This document shows, piece after piece, positions 42,060 to 53,219 of a stretch of DNA of 64,000 nt; the stretch's first letter is position 1, and each line of letters starts with the position of its first letter. The stretch comes from Cenococcum geophilum 1.58 (Eukaryota > Ascomycota > Dothideomycetes > Gloniales > Gloniaceae): the NCBI GenBank assembly GCA_001692895.1, contig KV748255.1, forward strand, positions 372,001 to 436,000, written 5' to 3'. The translations under genes were made by a program, and so were the position numbers. The notes under the pieces are model-generated. The model was not told the origin of the DNA, made no database searches, and saw only the letters and a list, made by a program, of their open reading frames with translations.

Positions 42060-45000
42060 TTTAGTAGTACGTGCTTGTACCCTTTTAGGGATTTTTTAGG
42101 TTTCTAGGTTTCCTTATTATAATACTTCTACTTAATATAATATATTAAGCCGTACTTATCTATTTGTTTATTATATATATTAAGAATCTTTTTAAATTCC
42201 TACTTGTCCGTAATATTACCGTTATTATCCCTTTTAGCTATCCTGCCTATAATATTACGGCGTTCCTCTTTATTAATATATGCTTAACTAGAGATCTCTT
42301 TAGGGAACTAAAGGCGGACTTTTAAGGTATAGAAAGACTTATTAACACGGATGTGGTTTAAAAGGTTAACTATAACTACTTTTTTATAGGTAGCTAGGAC
42401 GGGCTAGGGTCTATCCTAGTTATTATTCTACTTTCTTAGGCTAGTTAGTCTTTATGTTTTTAAGGCTAACTATAACTATATTATCCTTTTTAAATATTAT
42501 ACCTTTATCTTATTTTATATTAGCGTTGTCTTTATAACGTCGCTAGGAGATATAAGCTAGGGCTTTAAGCTAGGTTAAGATGCGCTTAAAGCGGTTGGTA
42601 ATAGTATTAGCTTATAGGTACAGTCAAATCTCTTTAGTACGATACGGTTTGTTCAGCCGAGCGTATTGTAATACCAATGGTATTGTTATATAAAGAGTTA
42701 CGTGTGGGGTGAATAAGCAGAAAAAGGTGGGGTTTAATACCTAAAAAGGCTTAGGATGTCTACCTCGCGGGCCAAATAGGGCCCTCTTCCATACAAATTC
42801 TCTACTAGTTATACCGATATTAGTGATAAGTGCTTAACGATATTGTTAAAAGTCAGATTATCGTAATATTACACCAAAAAAGGGTTGATTAAGGGGTGTA
42901 AATTGTAATATAAATGATATCGTTATATACCCAATATCGTACTAAAGAGATTTGACTGTACTCCTTTTTTGTATATATAGATAGGGCTAATGGCTAGAGG
43001 CCTGCTGGTTTAATGCCTAGATGTAGGTTATAGCTATAATTAGCAAAGAATGGTGAGATTCCCGTAGTTTTATTGACCTAGTTATTTATAGTAAACTTAG
43101 TAAGGGGGAGCCAATCTACCTAGTTATCTTAGGTGAAGCTTATAAAGGCGCGTAGGTACTTATTTATTACTGTATTAACAATTTTAGTTTAACTATTTAT
43201 TTTAGGGTACTATACGAAGCTAGGGCTTAGGGTTACCTTTAGGCGCTAGTTTAGGCAACGCTAGAAGTTAGAAATAAATAAAGAGCCTCTATTAGAAATA
43301 ATAGTATTTAGAGCGCCGTATAACTTATAGATAGTGTAAATAAATGCTTTAATAAGCTCCTTAGTATTTAGGCTAGTAATAGGAATAAAGTGTCTTATCT
43401 TTATTAGGCGGTTAATAACAATAAAGATATATTTATATATTTTGCCGTTATAAAGGCACTTAGGTAGGTTAATAATATAGTTAATAAAGATATTGGTCTA
43501 TGGGCGGACTAGTAGTTTTAGTTTTAGGAAACCGGGCGGTGCTAAGCGTAGGGTCTTTATATAAAAGTAAAGAGCGCAGTCTCTTATAAAGGTAGCCGTA
43601 AACTATAAAATGCCTAGCTACTAATACGTTTAATTAAGGAGGTTTAGTGTTTTAACGCGGCCTAGGTAACCCGTAGGGCCCAAACTATATATATAGTGTA
43701 TAACTTCTAGTTGGAGTTTAGGTAAATTAGGGATAAATACTTAATTCCTATAGTAGATTAGGCCGTTAATAATTAAATATTCGGATTTGTTATAGCGAAG
43801 CAGCTTCCTAATTTACTTAGGCTAACGGCGTGCTTTATAGTCTTCCTATTTGTATAGCATAGCTAATATATTACTAGCGAGTTTATTCTCTATATAAGCA
43901 TTCTTAATAAGCTCCTTAAGGGTTTTTTTTCTTAGGCTTTAGGTCTATTACTATAATAAAGTCTTTAATGTTCTAGTTTTGGGATTCGCTTAGTAGCTCT
44001 TCTAGGATAGTAGGGTTAACTTTCTTTAGTAGTAAGATAATACGGTCCTAGTATCGTAGACGTTTATTATTAGTATTAGTAGGTGTAACGCTTAAGAGGC
44101 GGCTAAGGGCGTTTAGGATCGTAGCTTTTGTGCTAGGCCTATAGGTAATAATAAAGTTAAATTAGGAAAGGAACTTAGCCTAGCGGACTTGGTGCTAGTT
44201 TAATTGTTTTATTATTATAAAGGTCTAGAGGTTTTTATGGTCCGTAATAATTTTAAACGGCTATTTAGTTCCTTATAGTTTAGGGCGCTATTTTTTTTGT
44301 GCCTTAACTATTGCTAGGAGCTCCTTGTTATATATTTTATAGTTATATTTAGGGGCTAAATGCTTAGCAGAGAAGAATGTAACTGGCTTAAGCTTGTTAC
44401 TTTTATTGGCTTAATAGAGTACTCTACCTAAAGCCCAGTTTAAGGTGTCTGTCTCTACTATAGTCTTTTTTATATAGTCGTAATACGCTAGGACTGGTGC
44501 TGTAGTAAACGCTGTTTTTAGGGTCTAAAATGCCTGTGTTTAGTTAGGGCCCTATAACTAGCTAGTGCTCTTCTTTAGTAGCCTAGTTATAGGCTTAACT
44601 ACCTTAAAGTAGCCTTAGATGAATTGTTAGTAGAAGTTCGCGAAGCTAAGAAATTACTGTAGTTTTTTAACTAACGTTGGGTCCTTCTATTCCTGTAAGG
44701 CCTGTACCTTTTTAGGGTCTATAGTTATGCCGTTAGTTAAGATAATTAAGCTAAGGTATTTTATTTTGGTAGTATAAAACTTAGACTTATTAATATTAAT
44801 CTGGAGTCTAGCATTACTAAGTCTTTAGATGATTTTATTTATATATTTTATGTGCTTAGCGCGTGTTTTTAAGAAGATAAGGACATTATTAAGGTACGCA
44901 GTGTAGTAGTTGTTAAGGGCGTTGTGTAGAATATAGTTAATATAGTTTTAAAATATAGCGGGTGTGTTATAGAGACCGAATAGTATAACTAATATTTTAT

Positions 45001-48000
45001 AGAGCCTAAACCGGGTAATAAATGCTGTAAGCTACTTATAGCCTTCCGCGATCCGGATCTAGTTAAACGTAGTAATTATATTAAGCTTAATAAAGTACTT
45101 GGCACTATAGAGTGCGTTAAGTGTCTTACGGACTAGTAGCAATAGATACCGATTCTTAATAGTAACTATATTTAGGCCTTAGTAGTTATAGTAGATTTAT
45201 ATACCGCCACTAGGTTTTGCAGTAAGGAGAAGTAGTGCGGTAGCTAGTAAGGTTAATTTGCGGATAAAACCCTTATCTAGCATCTTGTTAATCCACTTCT
45301 TTATATAACTAAGTTTAGTAGGTAAGAGTGGTCTATTTTTGTAATATAGGGCCTACTTTTTAGGTATAATCTTAATTTTATAGTCCTATAATTAGTAAGG
45401 GGGTAGCTTATCTGCGTTTTTAGAGAGGAAGTGTTTAATATATTTGTAAAACTCTTTTAGTAAGCGTTATAAAATATCTTTGCAGGTTAATCCTAGTTTG
45501 CCTTTTAGAAATTTCTTAATATTAGTATTAACTATCTTTTAGCGTAGAAACTTAGACTTTATTTTTAGGTTTATTTTAAGGAAGTTATAAAAATAAGGGG
45601 GTAGTGTTTTGCGGGCTTTATCTATTATATAGTCGCCTTCTACTAGTTAGCGAAAAGACCTTTCTAATAGGTTTAGTACTTCTATTAGGCCTATAGACAG
45701 CTCCTTAAGTAGCTATTAATACTCTTCTTATTTAACTAGTTTTACTAGCTCCGCTATATAGATTCTTATTACCTTTATATCTTTTTATTTATAGAACTAG
45801 GTAAAATTAATAGTATAAGTATATCTAATATCGTCTAGGTTAGGGCGTGTTTGGTTCTCTGGTGCTACGGCTAGGCTAGTACGGCTTAGTCGGCCTAGGG
45901 GGGCGGAGATAAGGCGGTGGCCTTATATGGTACGCGTAGGAGATAGGTGCAAGGTTAGGCGTTATAGGGGGGAGGTCTTAATTGCTTTGGTTTTGGTCTT
46001 AGTTATAACGCCCTTAGCTATTATTTATGCGGTTATATATATATATAGCAAATAACTTAGGGTTAGGTATCTTATTGGCTAACTTAGGTTAAGCGGGTAT
46101 ATATAGGGGACTTATAGTTCTAGTAGTGTTTATTTTTTAGGGGATAGGGCGGTAGTTTAGTCTTCTAGAATCTCTGCTTAGTTTACTGTGTATATTAGCT
46201 TACCGGTATTAGGCACCTCTTTTATTATTAGCTAATAGTATTTAAGCGTTGGCTGTGCAATGCGTCCGCGTAGTGCTACTTAGTTATAGTTAGGAATGTG
46301 CTATAGGAGATAGTTATAGGTATAGTAATCGGAGTTAAACTTGAGCTTTAGGGCGGGGAAGTCTGCCCTTAGGTTATACTTTTTAAGCTAGGGCATTTTA
46401 AGGATTACTAGTATAGAGGGTAATAACTTTATAATGTAGAAGAGTATAGATTCTGTATAGTGGCTAATTATTATTATTGCTGTAAAGTAGTGGGTAATAA
46501 ACCCGGATGGGAGTCTATTAATAAGGCGGAGTGGTTTTAAAACTAGAAGTCTTTTCGTTATAATATTATGCTTTTTTATAAGTAAGTCTTTATCTATAAA
46601 CACTAGTGCTGTACTATTAGTGTTAATAAGGCTTACTGTTTTAATAAGAACTTATAGGAGTAGGTTATGCGGTAAGGAGAGGTAGGTCTAAATAAGGATA
46701 GCATTTCTATTACTATTTACTATTTTAAGGTTAAGTAGTAGCTGGCTTAAAATAAGGTCTAACTAATCTAGTAGTATAGATCTAATCCTTTTATCCTCCT
46801 CCCCGTATAGTTTTAACCCTTAAAGGTGACTTAGTCTAAGGATTAGCCTTTTAATAGCTAAATTGTAGGGCTTGGCTAGTAGCTATAGTCTTAGCTAATA
46901 TATTCTAATATATTGGTCTCTAACGGTGTATATATACTAGAGGGTACTTTACTAATAATATAGCCGGTTTTATAATTGGTAGTAGTATAAAGTACTTATC
47001 TATAGTTTATATACGGGACTATTAGCTAAGGCTGTATTAGGGAAGGAAATTATAGGGGTAGGTTTTTGTGTCCGAACCTATATCCTTACCTATAGTTACC
47101 GCCTTAATTACTATCCCCTCTATTAAAGAATCTGCCGCGGCTAGAAGGGGGTTAGTGTGGTAGTATTAGAAGGGGGTTTAGGTTCCTCTAGGGGTTATAA
47201 GTATTTTTTTAGTAGCTAGGTTAACTATACGCTATATAGAGTCTGTTATCTATATAATATTTTTAGACATTATTAGGGAGATTATTACTACCGCTGCTAA
47301 ACTTAACGGCGTTAAGGTTAATTAGGTTATTCCGTAGTAATATAGGTTAATAGCCGCTAGCGGTACTTAGCTTAGCAGTATTTAGCTTAATATAGTGGGT
47401 ATAGTTTTATAGGTTATAAGCGAATATATCTATCTGCTCGCTTTAGCCTTTATAGTTAGTATCATTAATTTTATAGCTAAGGGTAAGGGCTAGGTCCTTT
47501 ATCTTAGAGGAAATATTCTTTTTAAGCAGATCCACTTTTTGTTTCTTAGTTTTGTTTGCTTTAATTATTAATTTATTAAGCTCTACTTTCTAGAACTAGT
47601 AGTTATACTCGCCTTAGCTTAAGGTATCTAGCTTATTTTTAGCTGCTTAGGTTATGTCTATAATCTTATAGTGCTTCCTTATATATACGAATATAGACTT
47701 TTAGTTAGAGAAGGTCTATTTGCTTAAGTTATTTAGGTATATACGTAGTATATTAAGGCTATGCTTAATATAGTTATAAGCCTTATTTATTAGCATGTCT
47801 AATATATAGAGGACTTCGTCTATTAGGGTCTTAAAGCACTTTACATCCCTTTAGAAAACACCTTAAATCTTTATTTCCCATATTTTAAAAATTTCTTACT
47901 TTTTAGTTAGTGATCCCTTGCTATTAAATAGGGTTAGATCTTTGGCTTTATGCTTTTTTCTATAGGGCTTAGTTAGGAAAGGGGAGCTAGTAGCGGTATT

Positions 48001-48384
48001 CTTATTGGTAATAGTTTAGGTAAGTATAGTAATCTAAAGGCTTAGACTTTATATGGTCTAAGTATTTATAAAGGCTTACTGCTCATATTGTTGTATATAT
48101 AGTTTAAGTGTCTTAAGGGAGTTAATTCTATACTAAGCTTCTTTAAGTTAGGACTTTATAGTTTGGCCTTTATTATAGACGGCTTAGAGACGGCTCTTAA
48201 CGCTAGTTAGGAAAGTTATATATATAAAGAGGTACTAGAAGGTTCCTGCTATATTAAGGTCTTTAGGGTACTCTAGGCTACTTCTAATTGCCTAGGCAAT
48301 ATAGGTATAGGAGGTATTAAAGAGGTAGGCGAGTGCTTTACGTATATTCGCTAACGGGGTATTATCTATATTATAGTCGCCTAT
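42060..48384 (-). pseudogene. Gag-pol-chromodomain relic of element C2
   Basis: Minus-strand counterpart of the C1 polyprotein. The gag start aligned with C1 is at 48384-48382 but reads ATA instead of ATG (G to A), so the start codon is lost. The RT active site is YLNN at 44896-44885. Integrase lies around 44,000-42,700 and is interrupted near its end by the MITE at 42621-42958. The chromodomain at about 42,160-42,065 reads GLIYYIK then KYYNKET and KPKKSLKGYKHV. Stops at CAA, CAG and TGG-type sites are frequent. One frame at 46388-46603 is open for 71 codons by chance and includes the protease-like part. Confidence 0.85.
42621..42958. mobile_element. MITE, 338 bp, 24-bp terminal inverted repeats, TA duplication
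   Basis: Ends are CAGTCAAATCTCTTTAGTACGATA and its exact reverse complement. TA lies on both outer sides (42619-42620 and 42959-42960). The interior has no open frame and is less RIP-mutated than its host. A TA duplication, CAGT-like ends and small size fit a non-autonomous Tc1/mariner/pogo-class element. It lies in the integrase/chromodomain part of C2, where C1 has no counterpart. Confidence 0.9.
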
Positions 48385-48617
48385 TTTAAGGGATCTATGT
48401 AAGACAATTAAAGTCTATAAGGCTAGCGTTAGTACTAAGATTGTTTATAACTGTGCTGGGGTTGTTTAGGACTTATAGTATTATCGGTTACGCTAGGTTG
48501 CAATTATACTAGGAAAACGGAAATAATAGACTAGGAAAAAATAAAGGTTATAACGGGGCGCAATTAGGGATACTATATCCGCCCCACGGACTATTCGCTT
48601 ACGCTTATACGCAGCTT

Positions 48618-48644
48618 AACGGAACACCGAGCTCAACGGAACAC
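48618..48644. promoter_or_regulatory. Paired AACGGAACAC boxes in the Fot1-like inverted repeat
   Basis: AACGGAACAC occurs twice, at 48618-48627 and 48635-48644, start to start 17 bp. The right inverted repeat carries the matching GTGTTCCGTT and a second GTTCCGTT. Repeated boxes within inverted repeats are the usual form of transposase binding sites in Tc1/mariner-class elements; binding here is inferred. Confidence 0.5.
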
Positions 48645-48861
48645 GAGCCCCACCATATAATTTTAAAGCCGTGTATTTCTACGTAGGCTATATATATATA
48701 TAGAAATCCTTAGTAGAGCACCTTAAGTAATAGCCTAGCTACAATCCTGCCAAATATTACGAGTCTAAGGCCTCTACACGTTGTGTAGCGTCCTCCTTTG
48801 CCTACTTCTTTACCGCACATGCAGCCGCCCTACCTGCCTTCTCTGCTTCCTTTTGAACTCG

Positions 48862-50376
48862 TTATGATACTTTAAGCCGTCCATCTACTGTAGATATTAA
48901 GCCTCCCTTTTGAACAACCCGTTGGTTAGTCTTTTGACGCTTTGCGCGGGCGCGTACCGCTACCTGCATTAAATGCAGGTCCTCCTCTGCCAATAAGCAA
49001 AGCATAATATTCTTCTTAGCGCTCTTGCAAAGCATTAATAAAGGATTCCTTACCCTATTAGGCTGCTTAATAATAAAGCTACAAATCCGGTTTATTGTTA
49101 TCTGCAAGCTATATAGTGTATTAGGTGTTTATAGCACTATAGGTTATAGCCGCGGTAGTTATAGTGTTATAGGTGGTGGCGTAAATAGATACACTATAGT
49201 TGTTTAATATCGCAATCTAGTTAATATAACCTTAGGATTATATGGAATAAGGCTAGTTTTTACCCATCCTAATAGGATAGATAAGGATTTAAATATAGCT
49301 ATATAAATTTAGTGTAGAGCGTAGAGGAATTTAACAGTATTAAAGTTTATACAGCCTGTTCGTATAGCTATCTTAACAGCCAATCTATAGTAGTGCTTAA
49401 ACGGCTAGAAGAGAACAATATTAAGCGGTTATAGAAAGTGGCTTATATAGGGCGAAATAGCTAATAGATATATATTCTTCTCCTTATAATATTTTACAAA
49501 TTTCTTTATAAGGTGTAAACCATGGCTATCTAGTAATAGCAGCTAATGCGCACCTATCTGTCAAGCAGCGCTTTACCTATTAAAGTGCTGAATCCAATTA
49601 AATGCGAGGTTGTTATTTAAATAACCTTTAGTTTAAGCGCCTAGCATATAGTTACTAGGTATGCTTATATTATTAAGGTATTAATATATAATTTGTTGGC
49701 CCTTAATAATAACTGCTAGAGTAAGTATAACTCTATTACTAGATATAGCCTCTAACACCAACGCGAAATCGCGATTTGTCTTACTGGTTAAGTATATTCT
49801 CTTAGTGTCTAATATACGCGTAATTATTTACTAGCTGCTACTAATTCTAATATAAAATCTAGACTTATTAAAGTTGTATTTGTCGTATAGTTAAATACCC
49901 TATTACTCCTTCGTATTCCTATACAAAGTATACTATTCCTATATCGCGGTAGGATTGTTTATAGCAGCTTAATTAATCTCTATAGGCTTCTACTTAACCT
50001 TATACACTATTAGGTTTCGTTTAAGGAATCTCTTAGTCCAGTCACGTCTAAGAGTAGGTAGTTCGGTGCCATTAGGCGCATAGAGCTTAAGGATACGCTG
50101 CGCGCAATTATGGACTTGGTGGAACAGCGCGCCAACTTTAAGGCGGTCCATTTAATTAATATAGGATAGGAGCATAGCCTCCTGGTGTTAATTGAGCATC
50201 TTATTACTGCTAGGCCTCTACATCTTGCTTTTAATGCCGTTAACGCGGTTATAGACACGTTTAAACGGCGCGTTATATAGGCGGGCTACTAATCGAATAT
50301 TGGGTGTTTCTATGCGTGATAACTCACGAAGTGCATCTTACACGCGTATTTTAATAATTTCGGATTCTATAGGCAT
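48862..50376 (-). pseudogene. Fot1/pogo transposase relic
   Basis: Starts at ATG 50376-50374 (MPIESEIIKIRV then a stop). An N-terminal psq-like helix-turn-helix (NIRLVARLYNAPFKRVYNRV) is followed by a CENP-B-type DNA-binding segment (LPTLRRDWTKRFLKRN). The DDE catalytic region runs from about 49,870 to 49,400: NFNKSRFYIR, VLEAISSNRVILTLAVIIKG, AFNWIQHFNR, LLLLDSHGLHL and YLLAISPYISHFL. The C-terminus ends AKRQKTNQRVVQKGGLISTV, the basic tail common in this family. Fewer stops than in the surrounding retroelements suggest a younger insertion or less RIP. About 505 codons if all stops are read through, normal for Fot1-like transposases. Confidence 0.87.
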
Positions 50377-50507
50377 AGTTGTGGTGGTTCAATTGTATAA
50401 GGAACTAGGTAAGGCTTAATCTTAGGTACACGTTCCGTTGAGCTCGGTGTTCCGTTAAGCTGCGTAGGACTATAAGCGTAAGCGAATAGTCCGTGGGGCG
50501 GATAAAC

Positions 50508-50703
50508 TGTTATAGTGCTGCAATGAAGTAGACTAAATAACTACGTTGTGGTATAAAGAGGAGAAGAAGGTAAAAGGGGGTATTGTATATAAATAGTAGG
50601 GCTAGCCGCTAAGGCGCTAGTGGCGGGCTAGCTAATAGTAGGAAATAGTATGAGATAGTACGAGATAGTATAGAACAGTATGCGTCAGGTCAGTGCCGTA
50701 ATA
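50508..50703 (-). repeat. 5' LTR of element C2
   Basis: 196-bp pair of 41510-41705; begins (plus strand) TGTTATAGTGCTG and ends GTGCCGTAATA before CTTAG. Confidence 0.9.
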
Positions 50704-52485
50704 CTTAGCGGCCTCTGCCGCCGCTATTAGTTATCCCTATTTAACGCTTTTCTTACCGTATTCTTTAAGAGCTTTGTAAGAGGCTGTCTATACAAAATTC
50801 TCTTAATTAAGGTCTTCCTTCCTGCCTTAACCCACGCAGAACACGTGACGTCCTTATTATTTATCCTCTTTAGCTTATATCCATGTTCTACTACCGGCTT
50901 TAGTATAATCTGGCTTATAGGGATATAAGACTATATAAGCTTTAGAACTTAAATAGAAAACTTAAAGAGGGTGCGGATAAGCTTCTAAAGGAAGGCTTTA
51001 TGGCTAGCTTTATGCGGTCAGCCTGGGGTAGCGAAGGAGGATAATTTATAATAGTTAGTGGCAACTATATAAAGGAGGAAGTTAAATAGAGGCTTCTAGG
51101 TCTTTTAGTGCCGTCTTAAAGATAAATAGTAAGATCTTATTTAATCTATATTATTAACACCTTTTACAAAGTAATTATAAAGGTTAAATACTGTTAGAAT
51201 ATATAGCAAAGCTCTTAGCTAATCGCTAAAGAGCTTGCGAGTTTATAAAGCTCCATTAGCTATTTTAAAAGGTTGTTGTTAAAGCCTTAATATTTATTTA
51301 GTAGCTAGTAATATATAATATTATTAGCAACCTAGAGCCTCAGTATTTAAATAAATATACTTTTACCAACAGTACTTATAAATAAGATGATTTTAAAGTC
51401 TTTTTAAGCAAGCTCTAATACCTAGCCGTTATTTAAAAGCTCTATATATAGTGTACCCTAAGAAATCTAGCCTTTATGTATTAATTTAAGGTTAATAAGG
51501 CTGGGGCTTATATGCTTCTTACGTTTTAGTATAAATCCTCTTGCTTCTTACGCTGTGTTTTAACTGTTTTAACTATTCTAGCTGCCCTAATTCCCTCCTT
51601 ACAAAGTCTTTATAGTAGTTTAATACTAGTAAAAAGGTTATTAAGCTAGACGACGTGCTGGTGTGGAGGATATAGGCGTTCTTTAGGTTTAACGTCTTCC
51701 TATAACAGTAAGTTAAGCACTACTACTTCTGTTTTTGTAAAACTATCTTTAATAAAAGACGTATCTAAATTATACGGGCCTTTGCTAGTATCTTTTGTAT
51801 AAAATATCTAAGAACGTAGCCTTAATTGCCTAGTATCTATATCTTAAAGCCCTTAGGTATAGGTTTAGTTGGAATATTTATAATCTCGCTCGCGTGACCA
51901 GTAAATCGTTTAATCTATTTATTAATAGTAAGGTAGATTCTAGGCTTATAGAGCTTCTAGTAACGGAGCTATAAGTAATTACTAAGGTCCTTTACTCGCT
52001 GGAAGGTGTTTTAGAAAGGCTAATTATCTTATTCCTTTGGTTTTATATAGTAGAAGTAACAATTAAGCTACTCCTAGCAGTTGCAGCTTATAAAGTCCCT
52101 AACGCCGTAAATTAGGCTATCGCTTGGGGGGCTGTTTCAGTAGTCCTCTGTTAATGGTTTAGTATAAATGCCTATATAAAATAAAACGGCTAAGTACGCA
52201 AGGAGCTTCTACCTACATATTAGTTTTCACGGCTAAGGGAAGTCTTTTAGCTAACGCTTTGGGGGAGTTGGATAAAGCTTTATATTTTAATTTATAAACT
52301 CCACCAGCTTATCTAAGAGCTTATCTATAAAGAAGAGCTTAAATATTGTATAAGGATCGCTTACATTAATATTCTCTAGTATATTAGGACGTCTATAGGT
52401 GGCGTTATTATTAATAGGAACTGGGTTAAAGTTAGGGAGTACTAACGGCTTAGGGGGAGGCTTTTTCTTTGGCCGTGTCGCCTAT
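50704..52485 (-). pseudogene. piggyBac-type (DDE_Tnp_1_7) transposase relic
   Basis: On the minus strand, starting near 52,480, the relic reads LPNFNPVPINNNATYRRPNI, then DPYTIFKLFFIDKLLDKLVE, YLAVLFYIGIYTKPLTEDY, SLIYGVRDFIS and IKRFTGHASEIINIPTKPIP followed by KGFKI. These are in the order of fungal piggyBac-like transposases (substrate-binding N-part, then the catalytic core). The C-terminal part (LPQADRIKLAIKPSFR) reaches C2; across C2, after removing one duplication, the frame continues for a short way into the sequence left of 41,509. Stops are at RIP-type codons. No TTAA-flanked ends were identified, so whether this was a transposon or a domesticated gene cannot be told. Confidence 0.7.
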
Positions 52486-52620
52486 TTAGGGTATTAAGTC
52501 TATAAAACAAAGCCCTTGTTCGTCCGTCGCCTCCCCTTTGCTCCTCCGTCCGTCGTCACAAGGGCGCCGCCGGTTGTATACCCCCTAAAGACACGTCACC
52601 ACGACGCTAGCTACCACAAC

Positions 52621-53107
52621 CAGTCTGCCACAGAGCAGACGACCCAGACGACCCCTTCTACAACTGTCTGCCGCAGGGCAGACGACCCCTTCTACAACTG
52701 TCTGCCACAGAGCAGACGACCCCTTCTACAACCGTCTGCCGCAGAGCAGACGACCCTTCTACAACTGTCTGCCGCAGGGCAGACGACCCCTTCTACAACT
52801 GTCTGCCGCAGGGCAGACGACCTCTTCTACAACCTGTCTGCCGCAGGGCAGACGACCTCTTCTACAACTGTCTGCCGCAGAGCAGACGACCTCCTCTACA
52901 ACTGTCTGCCGCAGGGCAGACGACCTCCTCTACAACTGTCTGCCGCAGGGCAGACGACCTCCTCTACAACTAGTCTGCCGCAGGGCAGACGACCTCCTCT
53001 ACAACCAGTCTGCTGCAGAGTAGACAACCTCCTACAACCAGTCTACAGCCGTTATACTGTAGACAACCTCTACTACAACCGGTCTATAGCTGTCGCGCTA
53101 TAGGCAA
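52621..53107 (+). repeat. 34-bp minisatellite whose unit contains a hairpin, about 14 copies
   Basis: Units of about 34 bp read GTCTGCCGCAGGGCAGACGA followed by CCTCTTCTACAACT. GTCTGCC and GGCAGAC are inverted repeats separated by GCAG, so every unit could fold into a 7-bp hairpin. The last two or three units are diverged (GTCTACAGCCGTTATACTGTAGAC) yet keep compensating arms, so the inverted repeat is maintained while the sequence changes. The units look recently homogenised in the middle. Confidence 0.9.
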
Positions 53108-53120
53108 TCAAACTATAGAG

Positions 53121-53166
53121 GACCGCAGGCGTACCGTAGGCGCACCGTAGGCGTACCGCAGACGAT
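53121..53166 (+). repeat. 11-bp tandem repeat, four copies
   Basis: Units of GTAGGCGTACC type (GCAGGCGTACC, GTAGGCGCACC, GTAGGCGTACC, GCAGACGATG) immediately after the 34-bp array. Confidence 0.75.
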
Positions 53167-53219
53167 GCACTGCTAGGGTAGCTATAGTAGGGGATAGGGG
53201 AAGGGGACCGGCCCGNGTT

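Larger units (their letters stand above)
48578..50502 (-). mobile_element. Fot1/pogo-type DNA transposon, 1,925 bp, nested in C2
   Basis: Long inverted repeats: left 48578 to about 48649, right about 50427-50502. They start TCCGCCCCACGG and match for about 70 bp apart from a 4-base gap. TA lies on both sides (48576-48577 and 50503-50504). The insertion is 4 bp inside the 5' LTR of C2, in the primer-binding region, and removing it with one TA restores alignment to C1 (GATACYAYAAAC). A minus-strand transposase relic fills the interior. Confidence 0.92.
41510..50703 (-). mobile_element. Element C2: Ty3/gypsy chromovirus with two nested insertions, 9,194 bp
   Basis: Two 196-bp LTRs (41510-41705 and 50508-50703), TGTTACGG-type in reverse, are flanked by CTTGG (41505-41509) and CTTAG (50704-50708). 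The mismatch is a G-to-A change expected from RIP. Coding is on the minus strand. The polypurine tract (minus: TAAAAAGGGGAGTAC) adjoins the 3' LTR at 41,706. Removing the MITE (338 bp plus TA) and the Fot1-like transposon (1,925 bp plus TA) leaves about 6,927 bp, close to the 6,918 bp of C1, which supports both nested insertions and the family assignment. Confidence 0.92.
52500..53170. other. GC-rich island in the AT-rich block
   Basis: Base composition jumps to GC-rich from about 52,510 (TCGTCCGTCGCC...) to about 53,170. It contains the tandem repeats listed next and no supported gene. The 195-codon plus-strand frame here simply reads through the repeats in shifting phases. Confidence 0.7.

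Noticed and set aside
49025..49207. 60-codon plus-strand frame
   Set aside because: Antisense to the Fot1-like transposase relic, whose minus-strand motifs are clear.
52516..53103. 195-codon plus-strand frame in the GC-rich island
   Set aside because: It translates the 34-bp tandem repeat, whose length is not a multiple of three, so the same DNA is read in different phases. No start context or domain.
52621..53107. CRISPR-like appearance of the 34-bp array
   Set aside because: Repeats are contiguous without unique spacers, no cas gene is present, and the context is a fungal chromosome.
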